From assembly GCA_030562215.1 (NCBI GenBank), contig JAUPFL010000001.1, positions 2,096,501-2,160,500 of the forward strand: DNA of 64,000 nt, given 5' to 3'. Of this stretch, positions 39,821 through 49,651 are shown piece by piece. The notes beneath the pieces were generated by a model. It searched no databases. It had not been told where the DNA came from and was given only the letters and a program-made list of their open reading frames with translations. Numbering within the stretch: position 1 is the stretch's first letter; each line of letters opens with the position of its first letter. The position numbers and the translations under genes were made by a program. Source of the stretch: Peribacillus frigoritolerans (GTDB taxonomy: Bacteria; Bacillota; Bacilli; Bacillales; DSM-1321).

Positions 39821-40239
39821 CAGTTCTGGAATAGCGAGGCGAACTTTTGAAGTCTGGGCAGGTCTGATTCTTGATACATCTGTTCTATCTTCAATGTAAC
39901 CAATAACTGGCTCTTGGCAAATAACATGTCCCGGAAATGATCGACCGCCCCACAAAAATGATTATAGTTGGTTTCACCAGTGCCGAAGACTCCCGTTTTC
40001 AGGTGAGCAATAGGCAACTGTTCCAGTTCTTTATAAAGGGCTGCTGATTTAGCGGGAAGCTCCCCATTGCCCCATGTATAGGTGCCGACGATCAATGCAT
40101 CGTAATCCGGCAATGTACATAAATCGAATTCATTCGTTCGATATAGTCCTGCTGCAGGTAAAAGGGAAGCCAGGGCTTCAGCAAGCGCTTTTGTATTGCC
40201 GCCGGCAGAATGATAGACAATGGCAACTTTACAGCTCAT
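39820..40239 (-). CDS. Flavodoxin-like protein in the nrd operon
   Basis: 139 residues, intact, flavodoxin fold: the FMN phosphate loop region is YHSAGGNTKALAEAL, with VGTYTWGNGELP and FGTGETNYNHFCGAVDHF around the isoalloxazine. ATG 40239 overlaps the nrdF stop by 11 bases. It is the third gene after nrdE and nrdF and does not look like the short Bacillus NrdI I know. By position it is a likely electron donor for assembling the NrdF metal-radical cofactor. Confidence 0.8.
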   Translation of the reverse strand: MSCKVAIVYHSAGGNTKALAEALASLLPAAGLYRTNEFDLCTLPDYDALIVGTYTWGNGELPAKSAALYKELEQLPIAHLKTGVFGTGETNYNHFCGAVDHFRDMLFAKSQLLVTLKIEQMYQESDLPRLQKFASLFQN

Positions 40240-41281
40240 CGAACCCATTGCTGGCATTTACTTGACTGTATGTCCTTGACTTCTGTTCGAAGAAATCGGT
40301 TTTGGTAAGACCGATGGATTCATCATCGAATGTTTTGATCCATGGCATCGGGTTTTCTCCATACTCTTTATACAAATTATCAAGGCCCAGCATACGTAAC
40401 CGTTTATTGGCGATATATTCAATGTACTCATTGAATTCTTCCAAATCGAGATCGGCTTTCGTTTGGATATCTTCAAGCATATATTCAGACCATTCTTTTT
40501 CGAGATCGACTGCTTTTTCAATCGTTGTATAGATGAACTTCGTGTTATCTTCATTATTTAACTCAGGATATTCATACATCAAGATTTGAATGAGCATACC
40601 AATGAAATCGAAATGGACCATTTCATCGCGATGAATATAGGATATCATCGTAGCGGAACCGGTCATTAGATTTTGGCGTCCTAAATTATAATAAAAGGCG
40701 AAAGCCAGATAGAAATAAATCCCTTCAAGGTTCGTTGAATGGATCAGTGCCTCGAATAAATGCTGAGGGCTGGGATCGTCCACGAACGTTTGATAAGCAT
40801 CAACGATCGGTTGGTTACGCTTAATCACTTCAGGATGTTCTTTGATGCGGTCGAAAAGCTGTTTTTGCTTGCCTACCGGAATCAAGGAGGCAAGGATATA
40901 GGAATAAGACTCATTATGGATCGATTCCTGCTGGGCCATGTTGGCCAGGATAGCTTTTGCCGCCGGATCTTTGATGTACCGAAGAATTTCTACTAAAGTG
41001 GGCGTTTGAAGACTGTCCATTCCAGCAATCATCGTAAGGATATCGAGAAAAGCATCCTGGATATCTTCATCCAATTCGCCCCACTGCTTTTTATCCTGAA
41101 TCATGTTCACGCTCGAAGGCTTCCAAAAGTTATTGATGAGCTGTGTATAGGTATCATAGAATTTTTCATACTGAATATCGTTCCAAAGGAGGAAGCCTGA
41201 AGCTTCTCCTTTGAAAACACCGGTTGCCTTGGTTGGATGCGTCGGTTCGAGCATCCGAATTTTTTTGATATGATTGGTCAT
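40229..41281 (-). CDS. nrdF: Class Ib ribonucleoside-diphosphate reductase, beta subunit
   Basis: 350 residues, intact. Dimetal-tyrosyl radical subunit: ligand helices show QQESIHNESYSYIL (E-x-x-H) and HRDEMVHFDFIGML (E-x-x-H), with Asp/Glu ligands earlier. RBS AAAGGAG precedes ATG 41281, 45 bases after the repaired nrdE end. Together with NrdE it makes deoxynucleotides aerobically without needing vitamin B12. Confidence 0.92.
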   Translation of the reverse strand: MTNHIKKIRMLEPTHPTKATGVFKGEASGFLLWNDIQYEKFYDTYTQLINNFWKPSSVNMIQDKKQWGELDEDIQDAFLDILTMIAGMDSLQTPTLVEILRYIKDPAAKAILANMAQQESIHNESYSYILASLIPVGKQKQLFDRIKEHPEVIKRNQPIVDAYQTFVDDPSPQHLFEALIHSTNLEGIYFYLAFAFYYNLGRQNLMTGSATMISYIHRDEMVHFDFIGMLIQILMYEYPELNNEDNTKFIYTTIEKAVDLEKEWSEYMLEDIQTKADLDLEEFNEYIEYIANKRLRMLGLDNLYKEYGENPMPWIKTFDDESIGLTKTDFFEQKSRTYSQVNASNGFDEL

Positions 41282-41326
41282 TCGTGAAAACTCCTTTAAG
41301 AATAGATTACTGGGTCATGATTGTCG

Positions 41327-43621
41327 TTAACTTGAACAGCTTTCGCAGGCATTGTCATATTCGGAAGAAGTCGAACGAACATAATACGTCGATTTCAACC
41401 CGCTTTCCCATGCCGTTAAATGGATATCAAGAGAACCTTCGCTTTGATTGTATTGTGTACATACAGATTAAAGCTGATTGCTTGGTCAATATGGCGTTGG
41501 CGGGCCGCATTTTGCCTGATGCTTTCCAGTTGGTCCAAATTGAATCGCGTCTTTTATAATATTCATACGTATTTGGCGTCAAGCCTGGTGCGGTCACCTT
41601 GAATTTGAAGTTTTTCTTTTCTTCGTAAAATTCAATTTCATACAAAGGATCGATTCCATCCGTTGAATTACCGATTTTGGCTGTCGATGAATTGGGGCAA
41701 TCGCCATTAAATATCCATTACGGGTCCCGTGCTCCTGCACGTCTGCTTTTAAATCCAGCCATTTTTGATCTGTATAGTCACGCAGTTCGAAATAGTCCCC
41801 TGTATGCCAATCTGAACCTTCAAAATATGGGTAAGATCCTTTTTCCTTGGCCAATTCGTTGGATGCCTTGATTGTTAAGTAAGCGATCTTTTCGTATAAA
41901 GCATCTGCATAGTGAACAGCCTCATCGGATTCCCAATAAATATTCTCTGTGGCAAGTAAATGATGCCATCCAAACGTTCCTAAACCAATTGCCCGGTAAC
42001 GCTTGTTCGAGATGGCTGCTTGTTTGACAGGAAGATTATTCACATCAATGACATTGTCCAGCATACGGATCTGAATGGGAATCAATCTTTCCAAAACATC
42101 GCTGCCCACCGCTCGGGGCAAGTTAATGGATGAAAGATTGCAGACAACGAAATCGCCGCTTTTACGAACGACAACAACATCTCCATCTTCTGTTTCATAT
42201 TCATCCGTGATCGTCGAAGGGCTTAGGTTTTGGGCAATCTCCGTGCAAAGGTTAGAACAATAAATCATACCTTTATGTTTATTCGGATTCTTCCTATTCA
42301 CCTCATCGCGGTAGAACATATACGGTACGCCTTCTTCTAATTGAGAAATCATGATGCTTTTCATGATGTCCATCGCATTGATTTTTTCAAAGCTATAGTT
42401 TGGAAGTGTGCCATTTTCTGCGGCCTCGACTGCAAGTGCATAATGATTCCTGAAGCTTCCTTCGCCTTTCTTCTCGTCATAAAGATCTTCAAGTGAAAAT
42501 CCAAGGGTTTGCTTAACGGTATGCGGATCGAAAAGATACCATTCTTTTCTGTCGCGTACAGCCTCCATGAATAAATCGGGAATGCAAACACCTGTAAAAA
42601 TGTCATGGGCTTTTAATCTGTCATCCCCGTTTTGTGTCTTCAAATCGAGGAAGCTCATGATATCTTTATGCCAGGCATCCAAGTAAATCGCGATGGCACC
42701 TTTACGTTGACCCAATTGATCGACACTTACAGCTGTCTGGTTGAATAGCCGAATCCAGGGCGTCGTACCGGAACTGTTTCCAGAGAAACCCCGGATATCA
42801 GAACCAAGTGAGCGGACCTTACCAACGTAAAGGCCGACACCGCCGCCGAATTTAGATACTTTTGCCGCATCGTAGTTTGATAGGTAAATTCCGTCAATGG
42901 AATCTTCAATTGCGTCGATAAAGCAAGAGCTTAACTGCCCATGTGTTTTACCTGCATTGGAGAGTGTAGGAGTCGCAACGGTCATATAAAGGTTGGACAT
43001 GGCCCAGTATGCTTCTTTTATAAGTTGCAGGCGATGCTCCGTTTTTTCCATTCGCATGATTTCCATTGCGATGATCATGAAACGTTCTTGTGGAAGTTCG
43101 TAGACCTTGTCCTTTTTTGGGCGGGCTAGATAGCGGTCGTTCAATAAGTAGATGCCTATGTAAGAGAATAATTTATCTTTTTCCGGGTCGATCACCGAAC
43201 CCAATTCCTCAATTTCCGCTTTCGTATATGAAGATAGCAGTTCTGGTTTATAAATGGGATAACGCTGACCTTCCGAAAGCTGGGAAAGTTCCGTGATCAG
43301 CTCATAGAATGGGCCATAACTCTTGCCTTCATAACCTCGATTGGCTTGTGCATCCCTATACATTGTATTCAACAGTTCTGCTGCAGCAACGAACGTCCAA
43401 TCCGGAGCATCGATATCCACACCTTCAAGAGCGAGCTGAATCAGTTTTTTTGATGCCTGTTCTTCGGTTGAGTCGCTTTTGCGATCAAGCCATTTTGTAA
43501 AACGCTTTTTGAACTTTTCCATATCGAGACGGCCTTCGAATTCCTTCGATAACGTCTCAAGCTGGATGGATTTCGTTTCTGTGTCATTTTCACTTATGGT
43601 AGAGTTATATGTTTGAATCAT
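41327..43621 (-). CDS. nrdE: Class Ib ribonucleoside-diphosphate reductase, alpha subunit, three frameshifts near the C-terminus
   Basis: Catalytic subunit, about 765 residues once repaired. ATPTLSNAGKTHGQLSSCF carries the substrate-site Cys, CNLSSINLPRAV the loop region, and the C-terminal pair is CESC (last residues CESCSS). Bases are missing in the CCCC after GCGATTG (near 41697-41700), in the AAAA near 41556 and near 41454; repaired segments read APNSSTAKIGNSTDGIDPLY, YKKTRFNLDQLESIRQNAA and LDIHLTAWESGLKSTYY. ATG 43621 follows AAGGAGG. Three breaks in a gene of this importance are the best evidence that the indels are errors. Confidence 0.9.
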
Positions 43622-43651
43622 TAATAATCCTCCTTGGTAACTTCCGCTAAA

Positions 43652-43682
43652 ATAAAAAAAACCGCCCAAAGAATTGAGGCGG
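43652..43682 (-). terminator. Expression-platform terminator in the nrdE leader
   Basis: On the minus strand CCGCC...GGCGG is followed by eight Ts, 30 bases before nrdE and downstream of the cobalamin aptamer. Just upstream, a second hairpin at 43686-43736 (AACGATAG with CTATCGTT) could compete. This is the expected layout for ligand-induced termination. Confidence 0.7.
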
Positions 43683-43775
43683 ATCAAACGATAGAATAAA
43701 AGAGCCATGAAAAAATGGCCGTTATACTATCGTTTCATCATCTCAATCCCCGAAGAATAAGAAACGTGAAAAATT

Positions 43776-43930
43776 CAAGGCAGGTCTCCTGACTCATGAT
43801 CATCCTACTTTGAGTCCTTCCCGTATAAAGAGCTATACAGTGGTTTTCTCATTTCGTCACATTTACAGTTGCGGGGACAGTTCCGGGTTTGCACCGGATT
43901 CCCTTTTCAGCCATCACTGGCACCTTGGAT
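43776..43930 (-). promoter_or_regulatory. Cobalamin riboswitch in front of nrdEF
   Basis: On the minus strand the leader contains the conserved B12 elements in order: GGTGCCAGTG, AAAAGGGAATCCGGTGCAAA, CCGGAACTGTCCCCGCAACTG, AAAACCACTG, CGGGAAGG and the B12 box AGTCAGGAGACCTGCC. About 155 bases separate it from nrdE and hold a terminator. Repression of B12-independent ribonucleotide reductase by B12 implies that a B12-dependent class II enzyme exists elsewhere in the genome. Confidence 0.93.
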
Positions 43931-44233
43931 TATAATAAATTCTATATATAGTTATTGGTATTGTTTAGGCAATCAATATCTAGTATTTCTGCTTATATTA
44001 TCGTAAGCCATATACGATGATAATTCAACTAATATATTTGAAAAAACCAACCCTTATCTATTGACAAAGTGATGGCAGAGAGTCAAGGAATGAAAGATTT
44101 TATTGGGGAAAGGATAATTCAAGCGCTGATTTTACGGGATTTTGTGTTAAAATAAAGTGTCTAGTAAAGGTGGCTCTCCTTATTGCGGTGAGGGGATTCG
44201 CGGAAAAATATTTATAAAAAAGGGGATAAAATC
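43931..44233. promoter_or_regulatory. Divergent nrd / ppaC intergenic region
   Basis: About 300 bases without a gene. It should contain the nrd promoter (minus) and the ppaC promoter (plus). TAAAAT at 44148-44153 is a candidate -10 for ppaC, with only a weak -35. Confidence 0.35.
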
Positions 44234-45163
44234 TTGGAAAAAGTATTAGTTTTTGGACATAAAAACCCGGATACAGACACAATCTGTTCAGCAATCGCTT
44301 ATGCGGATCTGAAAAAGCAGTTAGGTATCAACGCTGAACCAGTTCGTCTGGGTGAAGTGAATGGTGAAACTCAATATGCATTGGACCAATTCAAATTCGA
44401 CGCTCCCCGTCTTGTGGAAAAAGTTGCAGGGGAAGCTGACGGCGTAATCCTGGTCGATCATAACGAACGCCAGCAAAGTGCTGAAGATATTGACCAAGTC
44501 CGTGTGTTGGAAGTTATCGACCATCACCGTATCGCTAACTTTGAAACAAGCGATCCTTTATATTACCGTGCGGAACCAGTTGGCTGTACGGCAACCATTT
44601 TAAATAAAATTTATAAAGAAAACGGCATTGAAGTTCCTAAAGCAATCGCAGGTCTTATGCTGTCTGCCATCATTTCCGATTCTTTATTGTTCAAATCACC
44701 GACTTGCACGGAGCAAGACGTTGCAGCAGCAATGGAATTGGCTGCCATTGCGGGAGTTGACGCCGAAACATATGGCTTGGAAATGTTGAAGGCGGGAGCT
44801 GACTTGAGCGATAAAACGATTGCCCAGCTTATCACTCTTGATGCAAAGGAATTCTCCATGGGAATGGCTAAAGTGGAGATAGCACAGGTCAATGCTGTTG
44901 ATCCGAACGAAGTCCTTGCTAAGCAAGCGGAATTGGAAGCCGCGATTGAAGCGGTCATCGCTGTGAAGGAATTGGACTTGTTCCTATTCGTCGTAACGGA
45001 TATCTTGACTAATGATTCCGTTGCCTTGGCTCTTGGTAAAGCGGCTTATGCAGTGGAAAAAGCATACGACGTTTCATTGAACAACAACATCGCCGTCTTG
45101 GAAGGCGTTGTATCGCGTAAAAAACAAATCGTGCCGGTCTTAACGGACGTATTCAGCAAATAA
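44234..45163 (+). CDS. ppaC: Manganese-dependent inorganic pyrophosphatase
   Basis: 309 residues, intact, family II pyrophosphatase of the DHH superfamily. Motifs: [20 protein letters not shown] (metal ligands His, Asp, Asp), [15 protein letters not shown] (DHH), [10 protein letters not shown] and the C-terminal SRKKQ that binds phosphate. TTG 44234 follows AAAAGGGG. Hydrolyses the pyrophosphate made by biosynthetic reactions. Strong codon bias fits high expression. Confidence 0.95.
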   Translation: MEKVLVFGHKNPDTDTICSAIAYADLKKQLGINAEPVRLGEVNGETQYALDQFKFDAPRLVEKVAGEADGVILVDHNERQQSAEDIDQVRVLEVIDHHRIANFETSDPLYYRAEPVGCTATILNKIYKENGIEVPKAIAGLMLSAIISDSLLFKSPTCTEQDVAAAMELAAIAGVDAETYGLEMLKAGADLSDKTIAQLITLDAKEFSMGMAKVEIAQVNAVDPNEVLAKQAELEAAIEAVIAVKELDLFLFVVTDILTNDSVALALGKAAYAVEKAYDVSLNNNIAVLEGVVSRKKQIVPVLTDVFSK

Positions 45164-45168
45164 TACAG

Positions 45169-45206
45169 GAAAAGGGGTGCTCATTAAATACATGGGCACC
45201 CTTTTT
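45169..45206 (+). terminator. Terminator of ppaC
   Basis: AAAAGGGGTGC pairs with GGCACCCTTTTT just after the stop. Confidence 0.75.
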
Positions 45207-45221
45207 CTGTACATGCAAAAA

Positions 45222-45257
45222 GAGACTCAACCATCCATTAAGGGTGTTTGAGTCTTT
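45222..45257 (-). terminator. Terminator of the small gene at 45262
   Basis: AGACTCAA with TTTGAGTCT, bounded by A and T tracts; it lies between two convergent genes. Confidence 0.65.
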
Positions 45258-45261
45258 TTGT

Positions 45262-45408
45262 TTAATTCAAAGATTCCTTTTCTTTTTCATAGGCGATGAC
45301 AATCAATTCTTTATTGGCTTCCTCGCCAAGTCTGCTTTCAAAGCTTTTCAGTTCATTCAATAAATCCGGTGACAGATTTGCTGCCGTATAATCCTGCTCG
45401 GGTGTCAT
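45262..45408 (-). CDS. Small acidic hypothetical protein
   Basis: 48 residues (MTPEQDYTAANLSPDLLNEL...), mostly helical and acidic. GAAAGGAG precedes ATG 45408 at a normal distance, and a terminator follows, so the gene is probably real. Family not recognised. Confidence 0.6.
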   Translation of the reverse strand: MTPEQDYTAANLSPDLLNELKSFESRLGEEANKELIVIAYEKEKESLN

Positions 45409-45493
45409 GCTTTTCGCTCCTTTCAAAAGGAAATGATTCATGTTATCTATTTTGTCGGTTTGAAAAGATTATATTCAGCAGAATTTTACTTCT

Positions 45494-46949
45494 TCAAGAT
45501 ATTTTACTTTCTGAGGTGGCGAGTTTTTCGAGCAATAACGAACTTTCTTCATCGAGCCCTTCCACTTGGACTGGTATTCCCAAAAGCTGATATTTAAGGA
45601 CAACCGTATCGACAGCACCGACTGCTGAAGCATCCCAGATTTTGGAGCGGGAGAAGTCGATGACGATTGCATCCGCTTTCTCCTTGAAGTCGAACTTCGA
45701 AACAAAGTCCTGGACAGAAGCGAAAAATATTTGCCCGCTGATACGATAAGTGGTTTTCTTAGCCTGGATGTCTTCCGTTTTCTCCACAGCCACTTTAGAA
45801 ATTTTAGCGGAGAAGAAAATCATGCTCAAGAGCACTCCGGCAAATACCCCTTTTGATAAGTCATGTGTATAAAGGACAATGAGGACCGTCACGATCATCA
45901 CGGCTGCATCCGACTTTGGAGCTTTAGTGAGCCTCTTTAGGGAAGACCAGTCAAAGGTCCCGATTGAAACCATGATCATGACTGCGACAAGTGCAGCCAT
46001 CGGTATTTTAATAAGGACATCATTCAATACCACCATTAATACCATAAGGAATGCACCTGCTACAAAAGTAGAGAGCCGGCCCCTTCCACCCGATTTGATG
46101 TTGATGCCGGATTGGCCGATCATCGCGCATCCTGCCATGCCGCCGAAACATCCGGCGATGATATTCGAAATTCCCTGGCCTTTGGCTTCCTTATTTTTAT
46201 TACTGTCCGTGTCAGTCATCTCATCGACTATTTGAGCGGTCAATAACGATTCAAGCAGCCCTACAAACGCCAGGGCTATGGAATAAGGAAAATGATCGCC
46301 AAAGTTTCGAACGTCAAAGGGATGTCTGGAAGCATGAACATCGGGAGCGCTTCGGTCAATTGCCCCATATCCCCAACCGTACGTACCGTAGCCCCGTGGT
46401 AACTGCAACGATCGTCATGAATATGATGGCGACAAGTGGTGAAGGTATGAGTTTCGTGATTCGCGGAAAAAGATAAATGATAGCTAATGAAACGGCTGTC
46501 ATGACATACATGATCCATGTTTCGCCAACGAAGTGGGTGAGCTGTGCCGTGAAAATCAAGATGGCTAAAGAATTTACAAAACCAGTCATGACCGGCTTCG
46601 GAATGAACTTCATTAATTTCCCGATTTTTAAGACCCCTAGCAAAATTTGCAGCAAACCAGTCAATATTGTCGCAGCAAGTAAATAGTTCAAGCCATGATC
46701 TTTTACAAGATCGACCATGACGAGTGCCATTGCACCAGTGGCAGCCGATATCATTCCCGGCCTTCCGCCGACGAAAGAGATGACGATGGCAATGCAGAAT
46801 GAGGCATATAGACCAACCATTGGGTCAACGCCGGCAATGATCGAAAAGGCAATCGCCTCAGGAATCAATGCCAAGGCAACGACAATTCCGGATAGAACAT
46901 CTCCTCTAACGTTGCCGAACCATTCCTGTTTGTATGCAGATGTATTCAA
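45494..46949 (-). CDS. SulP family anion transporter with STAS domain, frameshifted twice
   Basis: About 486 residues when repaired: a SulP core of ten or more membrane segments ([69 protein letters not shown]) and a cytoplasmic STAS domain ([22 protein letters not shown]). Missing bases in the G run near 46390-46393 and the T run near 46296-46299 expose the middle frame [17 protein letters not shown]. Substrates may be sulfate, bicarbonate or dicarboxylates. Confidence 0.85.
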
Positions 46950-46997
46950 AGAAACACTCCTTCTTTCTTTTATATATGTGTGTTCATTTCTTTTTTA

Positions 46998-47629
46998 ACG
47001 CACTAAATTATAGCATGAGTCCTTCTTTCTATCTATATGGATAATATGAACGACAAATCGAGGGCTATTCATTTCTTATCATAGGCGAATGAAGGTAAAA
47101 GGCCTAAAGGGGAATTTTCAAGAAATGACGATGGGCATCAAGAAAGGGTTAAAAAATTTCCAAAGGTTTTCTGAATTGCTTTTGCTTAAGAGTCATTTAA
47201 GGCTACTGCAAGAAATTTATTGAAATTCGTTTTAATCCAAGAAACATTGGATGTTGAATCATTTCAATTGGAATTTTCATGGGGATTTGTGGCAAACGTT
47301 TTGAGAGGGGATGATCATTAGCATTTTCCTGATTCTTTTCCCATTCACCATGGTGAAATTCCGGAAAAGGTGTAAAGGACAGTTAGATAAAAGTTTGAAG
47401 AGAAATTGAAGATAAAGCTAAGATGGTCGAATATGCGACATTGATTGATCTACAGGCCATACCGGATTGCAGTTTTGAAACTGGAAGAGGAGCCACTTGG
47501 CATGAGGAGGATGGCTATGGTTACCGGGACAATAACTTCCCTTTTCAACATACATGGAAGTGGTGAGGGTGAAAAGGCCAGCTCTATCAAAGTTCTTGGA
47601 GTAGGAACCCTCATCACGGTGTCAAGAGG
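46998..47629. other. Long intergenic region, no gene recognised
   Basis: About 630 bases. An open frame at 47445-47684 runs antisense into the zinc-ribbon gene and has no RBS or family match. No repeat, tRNA or convincing RNA was seen. It may contain relics. Confidence 0.4.
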
Positions 47630-47824
47630 CTATTCCTTATCAATGATACTGGATTTACATTTAGGGCATGTCACTTCTTTATAATGCTTAAACCTGATCT
47701 TTCGAAGGTCGCTTCTGGTCAACATTGCGAATACATTATACCTTGTGCCGCATGCACAAGTATTTTTATCTTTAACTATGTGTCTCTCATCCGTAGTAGC
47801 TGTATAAATGGTAGGAAAAAACAT
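47630..47824 (-). CDS. Small zinc-ribbon-like protein under c-di-GMP riboswitch control
   Basis: 64 residues. Two Cys pairs, CAC (in KNTCACGTRYNVF) and CPKC (in VTCPKCKSS), spaced like a zinc ribbon, with a basic stretch between them (RSDLRKIRFKHYKE). TAGGAGGG lies six bases before ATG 47824. It is the only gene downstream of the GEMM-I aptamer at 47905-47988, so its synthesis should respond to cyclic di-GMP. I do not recognise its family; RNA or protein binding is a guess from the fold. Confidence 0.7.
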   Translation of the reverse strand: MFFPTIYTATTDERHIVKDKNTCACGTRYNVFAMLTRSDLRKIRFKHYKEVTCPKCKSSIIDKE

Positions 47825-47843
47825 ATATAACCCTCCTATTTTT

Positions 47844-47858
47844 AATTTTAGGCAAATT
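47844..47858 (-). promoter_or_regulatory. Anti-aptamer repeat next to the RBS
   Basis: AATTTTAGGCAAATT is complementary over 14 bases to 47979-47992, which includes the 5' strand of the c-di-GMP aptamer (AGGCAAA). It ends four bases before the RBS, so it is a likely part of the switch. Confidence 0.5.
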
Positions 47859-47904
47859 AAAAAGGGGCAAGAAATTAATAATAAAGTGATCCATTCAAGA
47901 AAAA

Positions 47905-47988
47905 TCTTGGCAACCCGGCTGCCATGACAACTAAGATGTTGTGTTAGGCCCGTGGCTTTGCGTCTTTTACTTTCATAAAATTTGCCTA
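47905..47988 (-). promoter_or_regulatory. Cyclic di-GMP-I (GEMM) riboswitch
   Basis: On the minus strand: AGGCAAA, a short helix closed by a GAAA tetraloop (TTTTA-TGAAAG-TAAAA), GACGCAAAGCCACGGGCCTAA, a variable hairpin, and GGCAGCCGGGTTGCCA, which is the tetraloop-receptor strand. These match the GEMM-I consensus in order and spacing. Confidence 0.9.
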
Positions 47989-48192
47989 AAATAATCTTAA
48001 CATAAAATTTGATGTTATGAAGTGTTTATGGCTGCGGCCAACCTTCCCCTTTTGACGCTATAACTTGGGAAACCATGTGCAGCAGCTGGTTTCTTGTTCA
48101 TTTTGGCCTCACTGCCTGTATCGGAATACGACCGAAACGAAATCCAATTCCATAGTATCCAGCACTACAGCTGTATGAGAAATAAACATGGG

Positions 48193-48222
48193 AAAGCCTG
48201 CTTCCAGATGTAAGCAGGCTTT
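48193..48222 (-). terminator. Terminator of the MFS gene
   Basis: AAAGCCTGCTT, eight-base loop, AAGCAGGCTTT, 17 bases past the stop at 48239. Confidence 0.75.
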
Positions 48223-48238
48223 CTTGCCAAAAATGTAA

Positions 48239-49449
48239 TTAATGTGATCTGGCCAACTCCGGATTACGGTGCATCGCGAAATAGAGGACAAGTCCAGCTA
48301 TTTGGAGTAACGTGCTGGTCGTGATGAAAACGGCGGAGAATCCGTAGAAACCAGCAACCATTCCGCCCATTGCGGGTCCGATGATATTGCCTAAAAAGCG
48401 CAGGCTCGTATTGTACCCAAGTACTTCCCCTGCATTGCGACAGGCGCTTCTTGGCGAATGTAGGCAATCCTTACAGGGATGATGCCGCCTATTGCCATGC
48501 CCAGTATGAAACGTACAAAGACAAGCTGCCAAAAATGATTGATGAAGGCACCAGGCAAGTAGACAAGAGCTGTCAGAAAAAGAAGCAGCACAAGAATCTT
48601 CACATGTCCATGCCGATCACCTATCTTGCCCCAGTGACGCGCCATCAATAAATTCCCCAGGCCTGCTGCAGAAAAGGCGATTCCTGAATAAAAACCAAGG
48701 TTGGAAGTTCTATGCAGCTCACCAACGTATAAAGAAAGAATGGGCTGGATGCTGAAGTGGGCAACTTGAACGAGCGTCGAGATGAGCATGACATTCACCA
48801 GGATGGGATTTCTAAAGATATGCGAGAGAACCTCCCTGCTTGTATAGCTCGACTTCGTTCCCTTCTGCCGCTCCATTCGGTACTCCTTGGTTGCAAAAAC
48901 AAGAAGTCCAGAGATGAAAATGGTGATGGAGGTGAATTTAAAGGCGGTTGAATAGCCGAGTGTGTCTGCGAGCAGGCCGCCAAGCAATGGTCCGAAAAGG
49001 GATCCGGTTATATTTCCCGTTTGCAAGGTTCCCAGTACACGTCCGGCAATTTCTTTGGGAGTCTGCGTTGAAATGAAGGCCTGGGACATGGAAATGAAGC
49101 CAGTGAATATTCCCGTGAACATCCTTAGGACGAATAGCTGCCAAACATTTTCAACGAATCCCATCAGGAAAATGGACAGACCCATCCCAAAGGCACAGGC
49201 AATCAAGATTTTCTTTCTGCCATACCTGTCACCAATTCGTCCCCAAATGGGAGAAAATAAAAAGGCAGTCACAAAAGTGATTCCAAATGTCCATCCGGAC
49301 CAATGCTGGATATATTGAGTCGAATAATCTCCGAATGTACCAATGTATAAGGATATGAATGGGAGAACCATCGTCATGCTCCCGCCTATGAAGAAATTGG
49401 CGAACCACATGATTAAAAGATTCCGTTTTGCTATTTTGTGAGCATTCAT
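48239..49449 (-). CDS. MFS multidrug efflux transporter, frameshifted near the C-terminus
   Basis: About 404 residues and 12 membrane helices in the DHA1 drug:H+ antiporter group. Motif A between TM2 and TM3 is GRIGDRYGRKKILIA, with a second GKIGDRHGHVKILV in the C-terminal half; TM5 has SLFGPLLGGLLADT. A G is missing from the four-base run at 48427-48430; repair gives MQGEVLGYNTSLRFLGNIIGPAMGG. Start ATG 49449. A palindrome at 49526-49543 lies in its divergent promoter. Confidence 0.85.
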
Positions 49450-49525
49450 TTTACATACAACACTTCTTTCCTCCGAAAAAAACTTCGGGTTCCTAAATAA
49501 TAGTATACAGAATTTAACTAATTTA

Positions 49526-49543
49526 TTAAACGAATTTGTTTAA
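49526..49543. promoter_or_regulatory. Palindrome between the MFS and citrate transporter genes
   Basis: TTAAAC-GAATTT-GTTTAA is a perfect 6-6-6 inverted repeat in an AT-rich divergent promoter region, typical of TetR- or MarR-type operators. No such regulator gene is adjacent. Confidence 0.45.
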
Positions 49544-49651
49544 CTGGTTTTTTAATGAATGGGCAAATGGTATAATGTGAAAATATTGATTTTTCAGAAA
49601 AGTGAGATAAAGAAAGATGTTTTCATTTTTACAATTAAAGGAGTTTTTAAC

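Noticed and set aside
47445..47684. 79-codon plus-strand open frame
   Set aside because: No RBS or family match, and it overlaps the better supported zinc-ribbon gene on the other strand.
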